This document shows, piece after piece, positions 50,173-59,438 of a DNA stretch of 64,000 nucleotides (position 1 is its first letter; every line of letters starts with the position of its first letter). This stretch comes from Paenibacillus sinopodophylli (lineage in GTDB: Bacteria > Bacillota > Bacilli > Paenibacillales > Paenibacillaceae). Where the stretch lies: the NCBI RefSeq assembly GCF_005930355.1, contig NZ_VDBO01000013.1, positions 1 through 64,000 on the forward strand, written 5' to 3'. The notes beneath the pieces were generated by a model. That model was not told the DNA's origin. It saw only the letters and a program-made list of their open reading frames with translations, and ran no database searches. A program made the position numbers and the translations under genes.

Positions 50173-51363
50173 TTAGCTTCGTTTTTTCTGTGAACGGCTT
50201 TTGGGTGAGCCAGCGGCCGTTTGTTTCTGTGGTGCTGTCGAGCGGCTGCCTTTTCTCCGATTAGCGCGTTTCCCCTGCACGAGATCCGTAGCATCGTCCG
50301 AAGCAACAATCTCCTTCGGCGTACGTCCATTGAGCAAATCACCTGTCCAGCCTTTCTTCCATAGCCAGATATACATGAATAGAGTAATGATAACGATAGC
50401 CGTAATCATTGCTGCAAAGCTCCATTTGTCATCCTTGAAAGGGAGGTTCTCAAAGTTGACTCCCCATATGCCGCCAATGATGGTTGCTGGCAGAAATAAT
50501 ACGGTAAATATCGTCAGAGTCTTCATAATATCATTGCCGCGGAAGTTCGAAATCGCATCGTCCATCGATATCAACGTATCAATCTCGAGCGCATAGTGCT
50601 TGAGCAGCGCATCTATTCGCTCGAGTTTATGAGTAATTCTTTGGAAGCTGTCCGATTCAGTTAGGTCATTCATGAATGCTTCCTTGGCAGCGCTGTGCAC
50701 CTCTCTGACAGGGATGAACAGATGGCTCCAATGGAGTAGATCATACCGTCGCTCGAAGATGACATCGATGAGACCGGTACGATTCTCTTGCCGCATGGTT
50801 GTCTCGAGCTCTCCGAGCCGCTTCTCAAAACCATCCAGGCCGGCGTGGAACGTATCAAGAATAATGCTGAGCATAACAAACATGGCTTCGGGAGCAGTGT
50901 TGCAGCTCTCAAGTCTAGAAGTATGCTGAACGGCCTGCAGCCGGAGTGGAACCCGCATGTCCTCATGCATGGTCAACAGCTTGCTCTGTGTCAGCCAGAA
51001 GTGAAAAGGCTGCACATCCGATTGGTCTTCGGATACTTGAAACATGACTGTTCCATAGAGCAGTTTGCCGGGCAGCGTTGTTTCCCCAACTGATATATTG
51101 TTAGTCCTTCTGCCCGCACACTCATCAATCCATGCAGCACATTCTGGATACTGCTGTTTCAGCTCTTCTGTATGCTGTTCTGCTGCATCGTGCTCTTGCC
51201 TCATTTTTGCTTTAACAGCTCTTTGCTCTTCATGTGAAGAGGCAGCTCGCTTATGTGCATTTTTTCTGCTCGGCAAAGGCTCATCCCTGACGGTTTGCTG
51301 CTTTGCTTGCTGCAGTACATGCCATTCCCATCCTGCGGGATAGCGAAGCATCCGATGGATCAT
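50173..51363 (-). CDS. CorA-like metal ion transporter with GVN in place of GMN
   Basis: The 396-residue protein has a soluble N-terminal alpha/beta region, a long helical stalk (VREVHSAAKEAFMNDLTES, HKLERIDALLKHYALEIDTL) and two C-terminal membrane helices (TIFTVLFLPATIIGGIWGVNFE and FAAMITAIVIITLFMYIWLW). The CorA signature GMN at the pore mouth reads GVN here. The basic C-terminal tail (RANRRKGSRS, SRSQKKRS) is unusual. GMN variants occur in CorA relatives with altered ion preference. GGAGG precedes ATG 51363. Confidence 0.86.
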   Translation of the reverse strand: MIHRMLRYPAGWEWHVLQQAKQQTVRDEPLPSRKNAHKRAASSHEEQRAVKAKMRQEHDAAEQHTEELKQQYPECAAWIDECAGRRTNNISVGETTLPGKLLYGTVMFQVSEDQSDVQPFHFWLTQSKLLTMHEDMRVPLRLQAVQHTSRLESCNTAPEAMFVMLSIILDTFHAGLDGFEKRLGELETTMRQENRTGLIDVIFERRYDLLHWSHLFIPVREVHSAAKEAFMNDLTESDSFQRITHKLERIDALLKHYALEIDTLISMDDAISNFRGNDIMKTLTIFTVLFLPATIIGGIWGVNFENLPFKDDKWSFAAMITAIVIITLFMYIWLWKKGWTGDLLNGRTPKEIVASDDATDLVQGKRANRRKGSRSTAPQKQTAAGSPKSRSQKKRS

Positions 51364-51583
51364 CGCTTTGCCTCCTGCTTGTCCGATTTTCCAATATCTA
51401 TTGCTTCATCATACCGCGAACTGCATATATGCACAACCTGATCACGGGATAAGACAAAGCATTTATTATTTCACGCTGGCATTCAACAGGATACGACTTA
51501 TTCTGCAAAAACAGGGCATACCAACATTAGCTTGATTCATAGAGCATGAGATCAATATCTATCTACATTCAGGAGGGATAAAA

Positions 51584-52138
51584 TTGGCTAGAAAAATTGG
51601 CGTTTTTCAGACCGAGCAGCAAGCCATAGATGTCATCAGTCAGCTAGAGCAAGCTGGTTTTGTGCAAGGCGAGCTTAAAGTGCTCGCCAAGGATTCGGAG
51701 CATTCAAGACGAATCGAGTCTGAGAGTGATGTCCATGTTGATGAGCTCAGAGAGCTGGAAGCGGCATCGGATGATGAAGGGGATGCCGTATTTGGCATGA
51801 CTGCTGCAACTGGCTATGCAGGTGCAGGTGCCAATGCCGTAATGGGCATGACGGGATACGGCATCGCGCCATATACAGTGGGAGGCAATGCATTTGCGGC
51901 TGCTGTATGGTTTGGCCATGATGAACATGGGAGCACGCTTCACGCACTCGGCCTTGATAATGAGGAAACACAAATATGCAGCCAAGCGCTCCAACAAGGC
52001 TCTATTGTCGTTATCGTGGAAACAGACGAAACCAAATCAATGCTGGATAAAGACGGCGGACCGGATTTATCCAGGCAAGGAGCGGCAGAGGCTGCCTTTC
52101 GGTCCTGCGGAGCATCTTTAATCGTTGCTGGAGCATAG
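51584..52138 (+). CDS. YflT-type general stress protein
   Basis: The 184-residue protein has an N-terminal domain like GSP17M/YflT (KIGVFQTEQQAIDVISQLEQAGF, VLAKDSEHSRRI) and a Gly/Ala-rich middle (AVFGMTAATGYAGAGANAVMGMTG). A second ferredoxin-like half follows (ALGLDNEETQICSQALQQGSIVVIVE). Such proteins are induced by heat and other stress in bacilli; function unknown. TTG 51584 follows AGGAGGG. No clear sigma-B promoter was found in the 220-base gap upstream. Confidence 0.82.
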   Translation: MARKIGVFQTEQQAIDVISQLEQAGFVQGELKVLAKDSEHSRRIESESDVHVDELRELEAASDDEGDAVFGMTAATGYAGAGANAVMGMTGYGIAPYTVGGNAFAAAVWFGHDEHGSTLHALGLDNEETQICSQALQQGSIVVIVETDETKSMLDKDGGPDLSRQGAAEAAFRSCGASLIVAGA

Positions 52139-52222
52139 ACGTCAGGCTCTTCATTAGCACCAAGAAGTCTTATTCCATTCGCAATCGGACTGCAAATGGA
52201 TGAGGCTTTTTGGTGCTTGCTT

Positions 52223-52321
52223 AAAATAGAGGGAAGGATAGGATTTTTCCATCCTTTATCCATATTTCTCGGAATGAAGCGCGCTGTGCCGCCAGAGGAC
52301 GGCGACAGCCGTTTCACCTTG
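52223..52321 (+). repeat. Dispersed ~100-bp two-module repeat, copy 3
   Basis: AAAATAGAGGGAAGGATAGG ... CCATCCTTTATCCATATTT hairpin, then TCTCGGAATGAAGCGCGCTG and GCCAGAGGACGGCGACAGCC ending TTTCACCTTG. It ends a few bases before the stop of the FAD oxidoreductase gene on the other strand, so it may serve as its terminator region. Confidence 0.85.
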
Positions 52322-52331
52322 CACAGTTTCC

Positions 52332-53561
52332 TTAAACGCTGGTAAGTGAAGGCCGCTCAAGCTTGATGATATCGACCAAAGGATGAGTTTCACCGTGAAT
52401 TAAACACCCAAGCAGTCCCGCTGCAATCATGCTGTATACGGTACCGTTGCCACCGTAACCTAGACAGTAATAGACGTTGCTCCATGTTGGATCAGCACCG
52501 ATGAAGGGTAGGTTGTCCCGTGATTCTCCGAAGGTAGCACTCCATTCGAATTCAACCGGCGCCTGCAACTGCGGAAACAGTGCTTTTAGCTGATCCAGCA
52601 GCTTTTCACTATGTTTTCTCCTCACCTTGTCGCTATGAATCGGCTGCTCGGTTTCTTCATCTAATCCGCCAACTATAACGCGCCCATCAAGGGTTGTACG
52701 CATGTACAGGTAGGGACGCGCCGTTTCCCATACGAGGCAGTGTTCGTGCCAGCTTTGAAGATTCTTTTGAATTTCGGTAACAATCACGAAAGAACGATTC
52801 AGATTCGCTTTAATTAGTCTGCCTTTCAACTCTTCCGGCTCGTATCCAACAGCATAGACGACATGCTCAGCTTCAATCTCGAAGCCCTCTGCCGTACGCA
52901 GGACGTGCAGTCCGCTAGGAAGCGTATCATGTGCAATAATGTCGGTATTCTCATGGATATCAAGACCGGCATTTGCAGCAGCATCAGCAACGCCGTTCAC
53001 GAACTGGAACGGATTGATCTCTGCATCGCCATGCGTAACGATTGCGCCTGATTTCCGGAACGGGAAATGGCTCTCAATCTGTTCCGGAGACCAGAATTCT
53101 ACATCAAAGCCACAAGCCTTTAATGCTGCATACTCCTTCTTCAACTTGGGCAACTCTTGTTCTGTCGAAGCATAATAGAGGCTGCTTCTTCTCTTAAACC
53201 CCACGTCGACGGAAAGGCTGCTGGCCGTTTTCTCAAGCGATTCTACTGCAACCTTGCATGCTTTATAAAAAGTTTGCGCATCCCGTTCTCCGATTTGGTC
53301 GATTAAATCACAGAGCATAATGTCATTGCAGAACTGAAGCAGACCGGTATTTGCTGACGTACTTCCTCCCGCAACTTGTCCACGTTCCAGCAGAACGGTG
53401 CTAAGTCCACTCTTAACGAGCTCGGCAGCGCAAATCGCACCTGACATGCCGCCGCCGATAACAGCAACCTGAACTTTCTTGTTGTCTCGCAGCGGTGGGT
53501 ATTCCCTCGTATCGTTCAGTGTTACCGGCCAATATAATTTTCCGGTGTACAGCTCCTTCAT
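52332..53561 (-). CDS. FAD-dependent amine/amino-acid oxidoreductase (DadA/PuuB-like)
   Basis: The 409-residue enzyme has an N-terminal dinucleotide-binding motif (VAVIGGGMSGAICAAELVKSG, then LLERGQVAGGSTSANTG) and a central VYAVGYEPEELKG. The C-terminal FGESRDNLPFIGADP...YYCLGYGGNGTVYSM is the DAO-family FAD signature. The N-terminal YWPVTLNDTREYPPL and overall shape resemble glycine/D-amino acid oxidases or gamma-glutamylputrescine oxidases. Exact substrate unknown. GGGAGTGA is upstream of ATG 53561. Confidence 0.87.
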   Translation of the reverse strand: MKELYTGKLYWPVTLNDTREYPPLRDNKKVQVAVIGGGMSGAICAAELVKSGLSTVLLERGQVAGGSTSANTGLLQFCNDIMLCDLIDQIGERDAQTFYKACKVAVESLEKTASSLSVDVGFKRRSSLYYASTEQELPKLKKEYAALKACGFDVEFWSPEQIESHFPFRKSGAIVTHGDAEINPFQFVNGVADAAANAGLDIHENTDIIAHDTLPSGLHVLRTAEGFEIEAEHVVYAVGYEPEELKGRLIKANLNRSFVIVTEIQKNLQSWHEHCLVWETARPYLYMRTTLDGRVIVGGLDEETEQPIHSDKVRRKHSEKLLDQLKALFPQLQAPVEFEWSATFGESRDNLPFIGADPTWSNVYYCLGYGGNGTVYSMIAAGLLGCLIHGETHPLVDIIKLERPSLTSV

Positions 53562-53653
53562 TGGTCATCACTCCCTATGGGTAGTATTACCCGAATCTGC
53601 GAATATGAAGCGAACAGATGATCATACTAGGGTCATGCGGAGGGCGGGCTTAA

Positions 53654-54523
53654 TTAATCAACGATGCTGAGCATCGCATTGCGGTAGGCAGTAGGGGATT
53701 GACCGTGAAATCGACGGAATTGCTTGGAGAAATATAGGGCATCCTGCAGCCCGACAGATGCGGAAATTTGTTCAATCGTAAGCTCGGGCCGCTCGCGGAG
53801 CATATGCCTTGCTTTGTCAATGCGAAGTTTCAGCAGGAAGGTAACGGGTGATACTCCTGTACGTTGCTTGAAGAGTCTAGACAAATACGCTCTGTTGTAA
53901 CCGAGCGATTCTGCCATGTCAGCAATGGATACGGGATGGGCATACTGAGTCGTCAAATAATGGATGACCTGTTGTAGAAGCTGATCGCCTTCTGCTTGTC
54001 CGCTGCGCATCGAGCCATTGCCAGGTGAGTGCAACAAAGCTTTGTACTCCGCGAGCAGAAGATGAAGATAGCCTGTCGCCTTTATATCGGCGGCTGATTC
54101 CCCTCGTCTGAAGGTTTCAAAAATTTGGCGGAACAATGTATGTGTTCGGCGCTTGTCGGGCGTGAATACCACTTTAAGACCATCAATAAATCCAGCGGAG
54201 GCAATCAAGCTTGCTGAATGTGTTCCGTTAAAGGCAACCCAGCGGTATCGCCAAGGACATTCGCTGTCGGACTCATAACTGATCAACTTATCAGGCTCAA
54301 TGAGGAAGGTATGACCTGCGTGTAGCTCATGTCTGTTTCCATCACAAATAAAGTGGCCCTTGCCCTCCAGAACAGTATGCATCAAATAAAAATCGTAAAC
54401 TTTGGGTCCAAGCCTGTGAAGTGGCTTTGTTTGGCTCTCGCCTGCAAACAGCACGTTAAGCGGCGAGTCCGTACTGCCCTCGATAACTGGATTGGAGGCA
54501 ACCGTATACATATCCTGTGTCAT
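53654..54523 (-). CDS. AraC-family transcriptional regulator, divergent from galKET
   Basis: The 289-residue protein has an N-terminal cupin-like arabinose-binding-type domain (FYLMHTVLEGKGHFICDGNRHELHAGHTFLIEPDK in parts) and a C-terminal double HTH (PVSIADMAESLGYNRAYLSRLFKQ, LTIEQISASVGLQDALYFSKQFRRFHGQSP). It is divergently transcribed from galK with a 204-base shared region whose galK promoter has a fair -10 (TATACT, 54671-54676) but no good -35. It is therefore a likely activator of galKET responding to a galactoside. Confidence 0.88.
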   Translation of the reverse strand: MTQDMYTVASNPVIEGSTDSPLNVLFAGESQTKPLHRLGPKVYDFYLMHTVLEGKGHFICDGNRHELHAGHTFLIEPDKLISYESDSECPWRYRWVAFNGTHSASLIASAGFIDGLKVVFTPDKRRTHTLFRQIFETFRRGESAADIKATGYLHLLLAEYKALLHSPGNGSMRSGQAEGDQLLQQVIHYLTTQYAHPVSIADMAESLGYNRAYLSRLFKQRTGVSPVTFLLKLRIDKARHMLRERPELTIEQISASVGLQDALYFSKQFRRFHGQSPTAYRNAMLSIVD

Positions 54524-54670
54524 TTTACTTTACACCTGCTTCATATGGGGATGAAATGGAGAGCGAATGTAGTGTTTACACTATCATATCATGATTAATC
54601 AACCTGTGAGAAGTCACATAAATCCATATAAAAAGCACTTGCCGCCATTTCGTTTTTTGCCGGAGTCCCT

Positions 54671-54676
54671 TATACT
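54671..54676 (+). promoter_or_regulatory. -10 box of the galK promoter
   Basis: TATACT, 52 nt before galK, without a recognisable -35 at 16-18 nt, which fits an activator-dependent promoter. A cre-like word (TGCAAACGATACA) just downstream matches only partly. Confidence 0.4.
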
Positions 54677-54727
54677 GAAGTTGCAAACGATACACACAAA
54701 ATTGATAAAAAAGGAACGTGATAGCAA

Positions 54728-55900
54728 ATGGCAAACATTGACGCGCTAACACAGCAATTTATACAACAATACGGCGGAGAAGCAGGCGATATTGCCGTAT
54801 TTCATGCTCCAGGCCGTGTGAATCTAATCGGCGAGCATACGGACTACAACGGTGGTTATGTGTTCCCTGCGGCATTGACATTCGGTACGACTTTGCTTAT
54901 CCGCAAGCGTACAGATCGTAATCTCGGTCTTGCAACGACTAACTTCCCGACTTTCAAAAGCTTCTCCATCGATTCCATCGTATATGATGATGCGGATGAC
55001 TGGATGAACTACCCTAAGGGCATCGTCTATGAGCTTCAACAAACCGGCGTGAAATTCAGCAGCGGCTACGATCTGCTCTTCCACGGTGAAATTCCGAATG
55101 GTGCTGGTCTTTCCTCCTCTGCTTCTATTGAAGTCGTTACAGCATACGCGCTCCAAACGCTGGAAGGACTTGCGATTGACAAAGTGAAAATCGCTTTGCT
55201 CTCACAGAAATCAGAGAATGAATTCAATGGCGTAAACTCTGGCATCATGGATCAATTCGCAGTTGCGAACGGCAAGAAAGATCACGCGATTCTGTTGATG
55301 TGCGATACGCTTGAGTACGATCTCATTCCATTTGATTCAGGAAAATATAAGCTTGTTATCGGTAATACAAACAAACGTCGCGGCCTTGTCGACTCTGCGT
55401 ATAACGAGCGCCGTGCACAATGCGAGCAAGCAGTGGTAGATTTGCAGGCGGCATTCCCAGAGATTACGCTGCTTGGACAAATTAACTTGGAGCAGCTTAA
55501 TTCAGCTAAGCACTTGATTAAGGATGAGACAGTACGGATGCGTGCTCAGCATGTTGTGGAAGAGATCGACCGCGTATTGCAATCCATCCAAGCGCTTAAA
55601 GCGAATGATCTTGCTGGGTTTGGGCAATTGATGAACCAATCACATGACTCATTGCGCGATCTGTATGAAGTAACTGGAGATGAGCTCGATGCTATGGTTG
55701 CGGCTGCTCGTCAAGTAAATGGCGTGCTTGGCTCCCGTATGACGGGCGCAGGTTTCGGCGGCTGTACGGTTTCTCTTGTGCATGAAGACAGTATTGACGC
55801 TTTCCAAGAAGAAGTAGGCCGCAAGTACAATGAAGCGACTGGCCTCCAGGCAGACTTTTATGTATGTACGATTGGAAATGGCGTAGAACGCCTCGTATAA
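54728..55900 (+). CDS. galK: Galactokinase GalK
   Basis: The 390-residue GHMP kinase phosphorylates galactose at C1. It has the galactokinase signature GRVNLIGEHTDYNGGYVFP, the ATP-binding GEIPNGAGLSSSASIEV, GVNSGIMDQF, and the C-terminal RMTGAGFGGCTV. First gene of galK-galE-galT (Leloir pathway); galE follows after 55 bases. The start has AAAGGAACG upstream. The divergent AraC regulator probably controls it. Confidence 0.97.
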   Translation: MANIDALTQQFIQQYGGEAGDIAVFHAPGRVNLIGEHTDYNGGYVFPAALTFGTTLLIRKRTDRNLGLATTNFPTFKSFSIDSIVYDDADDWMNYPKGIVYELQQTGVKFSSGYDLLFHGEIPNGAGLSSSASIEVVTAYALQTLEGLAIDKVKIALLSQKSENEFNGVNSGIMDQFAVANGKKDHAILLMCDTLEYDLIPFDSGKYKLVIGNTNKRRGLVDSAYNERRAQCEQAVVDLQAAFPEITLLGQINLEQLNSAKHLIKDETVRMRAQHVVEEIDRVLQSIQALKANDLAGFGQLMNQSHDSLRDLYEVTGDELDAMVAAARQVNGVLGSRMTGAGFGGCTVSLVHEDSIDAFQEEVGRKYNEATGLQADFYVCTIGNGVERLV

Positions 55901-55955
55901 ATCTAGTTGTGTAGGATGCAGCAGTAACTATAGGTATGGAGAGGGGAAATGAATC

Positions 55956-56945
55956 ATGGCGGTTTTAGTAACAGGAGGAGCCGGATATATCGGTTCGCAT
56001 GCCGTTGCAGCCTTGCAGGAACGCGGAGAAGAGATTGTCATTGTTGATAATTTGCAGCAAGGACATCGTGAAGCATTGCTAGGAGGAAAGCTGTACGTTG
56101 GCGATCTTCGTGATGCAGCATTCATGGATACCGTGTTCAAAGAAAATGAAATCGATGCGGTTATTCATTTTGCCGCGAATTCGCTGGTAGGCGAAAGTAT
56201 GAAGGATCCCGGCAAATATTATCATAACAACGTATTCGGTACATTATGTTTGCTCGAGAAGATGAACGAATACAATGTTCGTAGAATCGTATTCTCGTCG
56301 ACTGCAGCAACCTACGGCGAGCCGGAGAACGTGCCTATCGATGAGTACGATCGCACGCTTCCAACCAACGCTTACGGCGAAACAAAGCTGGCAATGGAAA
56401 AAATGATGAAGTGGTTCGATGTTGCTCATAACATCAAATTCGTATCGCTGCGTTACTTCAATGCAGCAGGTGCACATGAGAGCGGGAAGATCGGCGAGGA
56501 CCACAGTCCCGAGACGCATCTTATCCCTATCGTGCTTCAAGCTGCGCTTGGCCAGCGTCCACATATCTCGGTATTCGGGGAGGATTACGAGACGCCGGAT
56601 GGTACTTGTATCCGTGATTACATTCACGTCAGCGATCTAGCCGATGCGCATGTACTTGCAGTAGACCGTCTTCGCAGCGGTGCAGACAGCGCTGTATACA
56701 ACTTGGGCAACGGAACAGGCTTCTCCGTCAAGCAGGTCATTGACATTGCTCGCACTGTAACCGGGAAAGAAATTCCTGCCGTATTCGAAGCTCGCCGCGC
56801 AGGTGATCCTGCCACTCTTGTTGCTTCATCGGATCGCGCCCGCAAGGAGCTGGGTTGGAATCCTAAGCGAGACAAGCTGGAGGATATTATCCAAAGCGCC
56901 TGGAGCTGGCATGAGGCGAATCCAAACGGGTACGGTAACAAGTAG
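55956..56945 (+). CDS. galE: UDP-glucose 4-epimerase GalE
   Basis: The 329-residue extended SDR has NAD-binding GGAGYIGSHAV, the HFAANSLVGES region, STAATYGEP with the catalytic Ser/Thr, and YGETKLAMEKM (Tyr-x-x-x-Lys). Its FNAAGAHESGKIGEDH and RDYIHVSDLADAH are standard for GalE. It interconverts UDP-glucose and UDP-galactose. Middle gene of galKET, 31 bases before galT. Confidence 0.97.
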   Translation: MAVLVTGGAGYIGSHAVAALQERGEEIVIVDNLQQGHREALLGGKLYVGDLRDAAFMDTVFKENEIDAVIHFAANSLVGESMKDPGKYYHNNVFGTLCLLEKMNEYNVRRIVFSSTAATYGEPENVPIDEYDRTLPTNAYGETKLAMEKMMKWFDVAHNIKFVSLRYFNAAGAHESGKIGEDHSPETHLIPIVLQAALGQRPHISVFGEDYETPDGTCIRDYIHVSDLADAHVLAVDRLRSGADSAVYNLGNGTGFSVKQVIDIARTVTGKEIPAVFEARRAGDPATLVASSDRARKELGWNPKRDKLEDIIQSAWSWHEANPNGYGNK

Positions 56946-56976
56946 GAGCTTGCTTAACGGAAAGGGGCAACAGCAA

Positions 56977-58566
56977 TTGTCTATTCAACAACAAGAACAA
57001 TCAGCTGATGACGCGCTGATATTAATCGAAAGACTGCTGCAATTCGCATTGCAGCGCAAGCTATTGACTGATCCGCTGGATACGCATGCAGCAAGAAATC
57101 AGCTGCTTGATTTATTCGGCTTCACGGAAGCCTATGAAGGGTCAGTCATCGAGGAGCAATTGGACAGCGCGATACCGCTGCTGGAGCCATTGCTTGATTA
57201 TGGTTTTGCAATTGGCATAATTCCAGACAATACGAATACGTACAGAGACCTTCTGGATGCGCGAATTATGGGCTATTTATTGCCGCGTCCGTCTGAGGCG
57301 AATGCAGCCTTTCAGCGTACAGCCAAGGAAGAGGGCCTCAAAGCTGCAACAGATGCGTTCTACGAATTAAACATTGATTCGAATTATATCCGAATGGATC
57401 GTATTCGCAAAAATCAATATTGGCTGCACGATACAGAATTCGGCAAGCTGGAGATTACGATTAATCTCTCTAAGCCGGAGAAGGACCCTAAGGAAATTGC
57501 GCTGCTCAAAACGCTGCCACCAGCGAAATATCCGAAATGTCTGCTGTGCATTGAGAATGTCGGCTATGCGGGACGTCCAGATCACCCTGCTCGTCAGAAT
57601 CTCCGCGTCTTGCCGCTCACACTTCAAGAGGAGCAATGGTACTTCCAATACTCCCCTTATGTGTATTACAACGAACACAGCATCATATTCAAAGGCGCAC
57701 ATGAGCCGATGGTTATTTCCCATTCCTCCTTCGCCAGACTGCTTGATTTCGTAGAGCTGTTCCCTCACTATTTCATCGGCTCGAATGCAGATCTGCCGAT
57801 TGTAGGAGGCTCGATTCTAAGTCATGATCATTTCCAAGGAGGAAGGCATGTCTTCCCTATGGAAGCCGCATCTACGGATGTCCTGTATGTGGATCCTAAG
57901 CTGTCAGGCTTGCGCTTCGGCATCGTGAACTGGCCGATGTCAGTTGTACGTATCAATGGTTCATCGAAAGCAGATGTGCATAGTGCAGCTTGCCGGATAC
58001 TGGATGAATGGCGAGCATACAGTGATGAAGAGTCTGACGTATTGGCGTTCACAGAAGAAGCAGACGGGACTCAGACACCTCACAATACGATTACGCCGAT
58101 TGCTCGTTTACGAGACAACGGAGAGTACGAGATCGATTTGGTCCTTCGGAACAATCGTACGAGCACAGAGCACCCAGACGGCATCTTCCATCCGCATAAG
58201 CATCTACATCATATCAAGAAAGAAAATATCGGCTTGATTGAAGTGATGGGGCTGGCTGTACTGCCAGGACGGCTTAAGGATGAGCTGGGTCAAATCGCGG
58301 GCTATCTGACGAGTGCTTCACAAGAAGATCCAACTGCCCTTCATGCTGCAGATCATCCGCTTCATAACCACGCATCATGGCTGACATCGCTCATCGAGCG
58401 CTTCGGCACGGCTAACACAGCCGAGCAAGCCAAATCAATTGTGGAATCCGAAACAGGCGGCAAATTTCTAGATGTCCTTAAGGATGCAGGGGTGTACAAA
58501 CGTACTGAAGCGGGTACTGCTGCATTTGAGCGGTTTTTAACATCAATCGGACTGCAAAGAGCATAG
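56977..58566 (+). CDS. galT: Galactose-1-phosphate uridylyltransferase GalT (type 2)
   Basis: The 529-residue protein is the long Firmicute class (GalT type 2), with CLLCIENVGYAGRP, GGSILSHDHFQGGRHVFPME (catalytic His region; HFQGG replaces HPH) and VRINGSS. It transfers UMP from UDP-glucose to galactose-1-phosphate. TTG 56977 is used: AAAGGGG lies nine bases upstream and homology begins here. The longer frame from 56803 overlaps galE in another reading frame. A terminator follows. Confidence 0.96.
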   Translation: MSIQQQEQSADDALILIERLLQFALQRKLLTDPLDTHAARNQLLDLFGFTEAYEGSVIEEQLDSAIPLLEPLLDYGFAIGIIPDNTNTYRDLLDARIMGYLLPRPSEANAAFQRTAKEEGLKAATDAFYELNIDSNYIRMDRIRKNQYWLHDTEFGKLEITINLSKPEKDPKEIALLKTLPPAKYPKCLLCIENVGYAGRPDHPARQNLRVLPLTLQEEQWYFQYSPYVYYNEHSIIFKGAHEPMVISHSSFARLLDFVELFPHYFIGSNADLPIVGGSILSHDHFQGGRHVFPMEAASTDVLYVDPKLSGLRFGIVNWPMSVVRINGSSKADVHSAACRILDEWRAYSDEESDVLAFTEEADGTQTPHNTITPIARLRDNGEYEIDLVLRNNRTSTEHPDGIFHPHKHLHHIKKENIGLIEVMGLAVLPGRLKDELGQIAGYLTSASQEDPTALHAADHPLHNHASWLTSLIERFGTANTAEQAKSIVESETGGKFLDVLKDAGVYKRTEAGTAAFERFLTSIGLQRA

Positions 58567-58575
58567 ATAAGATAC

Positions 58576-58621
58576 GCCTCCACCCCCTCTTCACGCTAGA
58601 TGAGGGAGTGGAGGCTTTCTT
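58576..58621 (+). terminator. Terminator after galT
   Basis: GCCTCCACCCCCTC / GAGGGAGTGGAGGC stem (one mismatch) and a TTTCTTCT tract. Confidence 0.8.
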
Positions 58622-58779
58622 CTATAGGCAGTACTTTTGATTGTTAATGCTATAATTACGAATGTGAGTTTATATTAATTTGTAAAGTGACAAAATTTAT
58701 GGTATTTTTTATATGATAAACAAAGCAATGAGTATTAATATTTTTATAACTCTATAAACTATTTATCGGAGGGGTCAAT

Positions 58780-59232
58780 ATGTCCGAAAAAATGCTGCCG
58801 CTGGACGATTTCTTGCAGCTTAGTACTGATGAGCAAGTAGAAAAGCTTAAACGCTGGAAGATGGACTATACGCTGAAGGATATACGCGAGGCATGGAATT
58901 TCAAGCACTCGGCGCAGTACTATATGCTGCTGAAGAAGCTGCGTATTTATGAAAGAGTCGTGAACAAATCAGATAAGTTTTATCCGGTTCAAGAGCAATT
59001 GATTGCTCGTGCTAACGCGGCGGGAGAGCGTGGCTGGTCAGGTCAAAGTGCACTGTTAGAGCGCAAGCTGCCTGCTGACAGCTTTGACTATCACTTGAAC
59101 ACGACACTAAGCGGGCCGGAGCTTGCTGACAAGCTAGAGCGTATTGCTCATTTTCTTAAAGGTGAACATAAAAACGTTTCCATTAAGCTGTCGATCGTTG
59201 GAGCAGAATTGGAAGAGGAAGCACAAGAGTAG
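58780..59232 (+). CDS. Hypothetical 150-residue protein
   Basis: The gene has a strong GGAGGGG before ATG 58780 and clear coding character. The N-terminal half is helical and could include an HTH-like segment (YTLKDIREAWNFKHSAQYYMLLKKLRIYE). The C-terminal ~50 residues (LSGPELADKLERIAHFLKG, SIKLSIVGAELEE) look like an amphipathic helix followed by a strand. I recognise no family. It stands alone between the gal operon and a repeat cluster. A regulator is possible but unsupported. Confidence 0.68.
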   Translation: MSEKMLPLDDFLQLSTDEQVEKLKRWKMDYTLKDIREAWNFKHSAQYYMLLKKLRIYERVVNKSDKFYPVQEQLIARANAAGERGWSGQSALLERKLPADSFDYHLNTTLSGPELADKLERIAHFLKGEHKNVSIKLSIVGAELEEEAQE

Positions 59233-59238
59233 TTTGGA

Positions 59239-59336
59239 CAAGCGTAAACGACTGAAGCCATCCTATGGCGGCTAAGCTAACGTTTCGCTTAGAAATATAG
59301 AGAAAGCTGGCCAAATGAAATACTTTCCTATATTTT
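59239..59336 (-). repeat. Dispersed ~100-bp two-module repeat, inverted copy 4
   Basis: Read on the minus strand: AAATATAGGAAAG ... CTTTCTCTATATTT hairpin, then TCTAAGCGAAACG, GCCGCC and GGATGGC with CGTTT near the end. This is the same order of modules as the plus-strand copies but more decayed. It follows the 58780 gene directly. Confidence 0.7.
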
Positions 59337-59342
59337 TGTGAA

Positions 59343-59386
59343 AAGAACCGAGCTCGGCGCAGTTGCCAGGCTCGGTTCTTCTTTTG
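59343..59386. terminator. Bidirectional terminator between repeat copy 4 and UPF0435 gene
   Basis: GAACCGAGC (59345-59353) and GCTCGGTTC (59370-59378) with T-rich tail on the plus strand and A-rich head serving the minus strand. Confidence 0.78.
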
Positions 59387-59438
59387 TTGTATTTTGCAAA
59401 TAAATGTCTGATACTGGAATATTTTGTTTGTTAAAAAG

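Noticed and set aside
51480..51583. Sigma-B promoter before the YflT-like gene
   Set aside because: A GGGCAT-like -10 is present but no GTTT-type -35 at the right distance.
54686..54700. Catabolite-response element before galK
   Set aside because: TGCAAACGATACAC matches the cre consensus at too many fewer positions than needed, especially in the 3' half.
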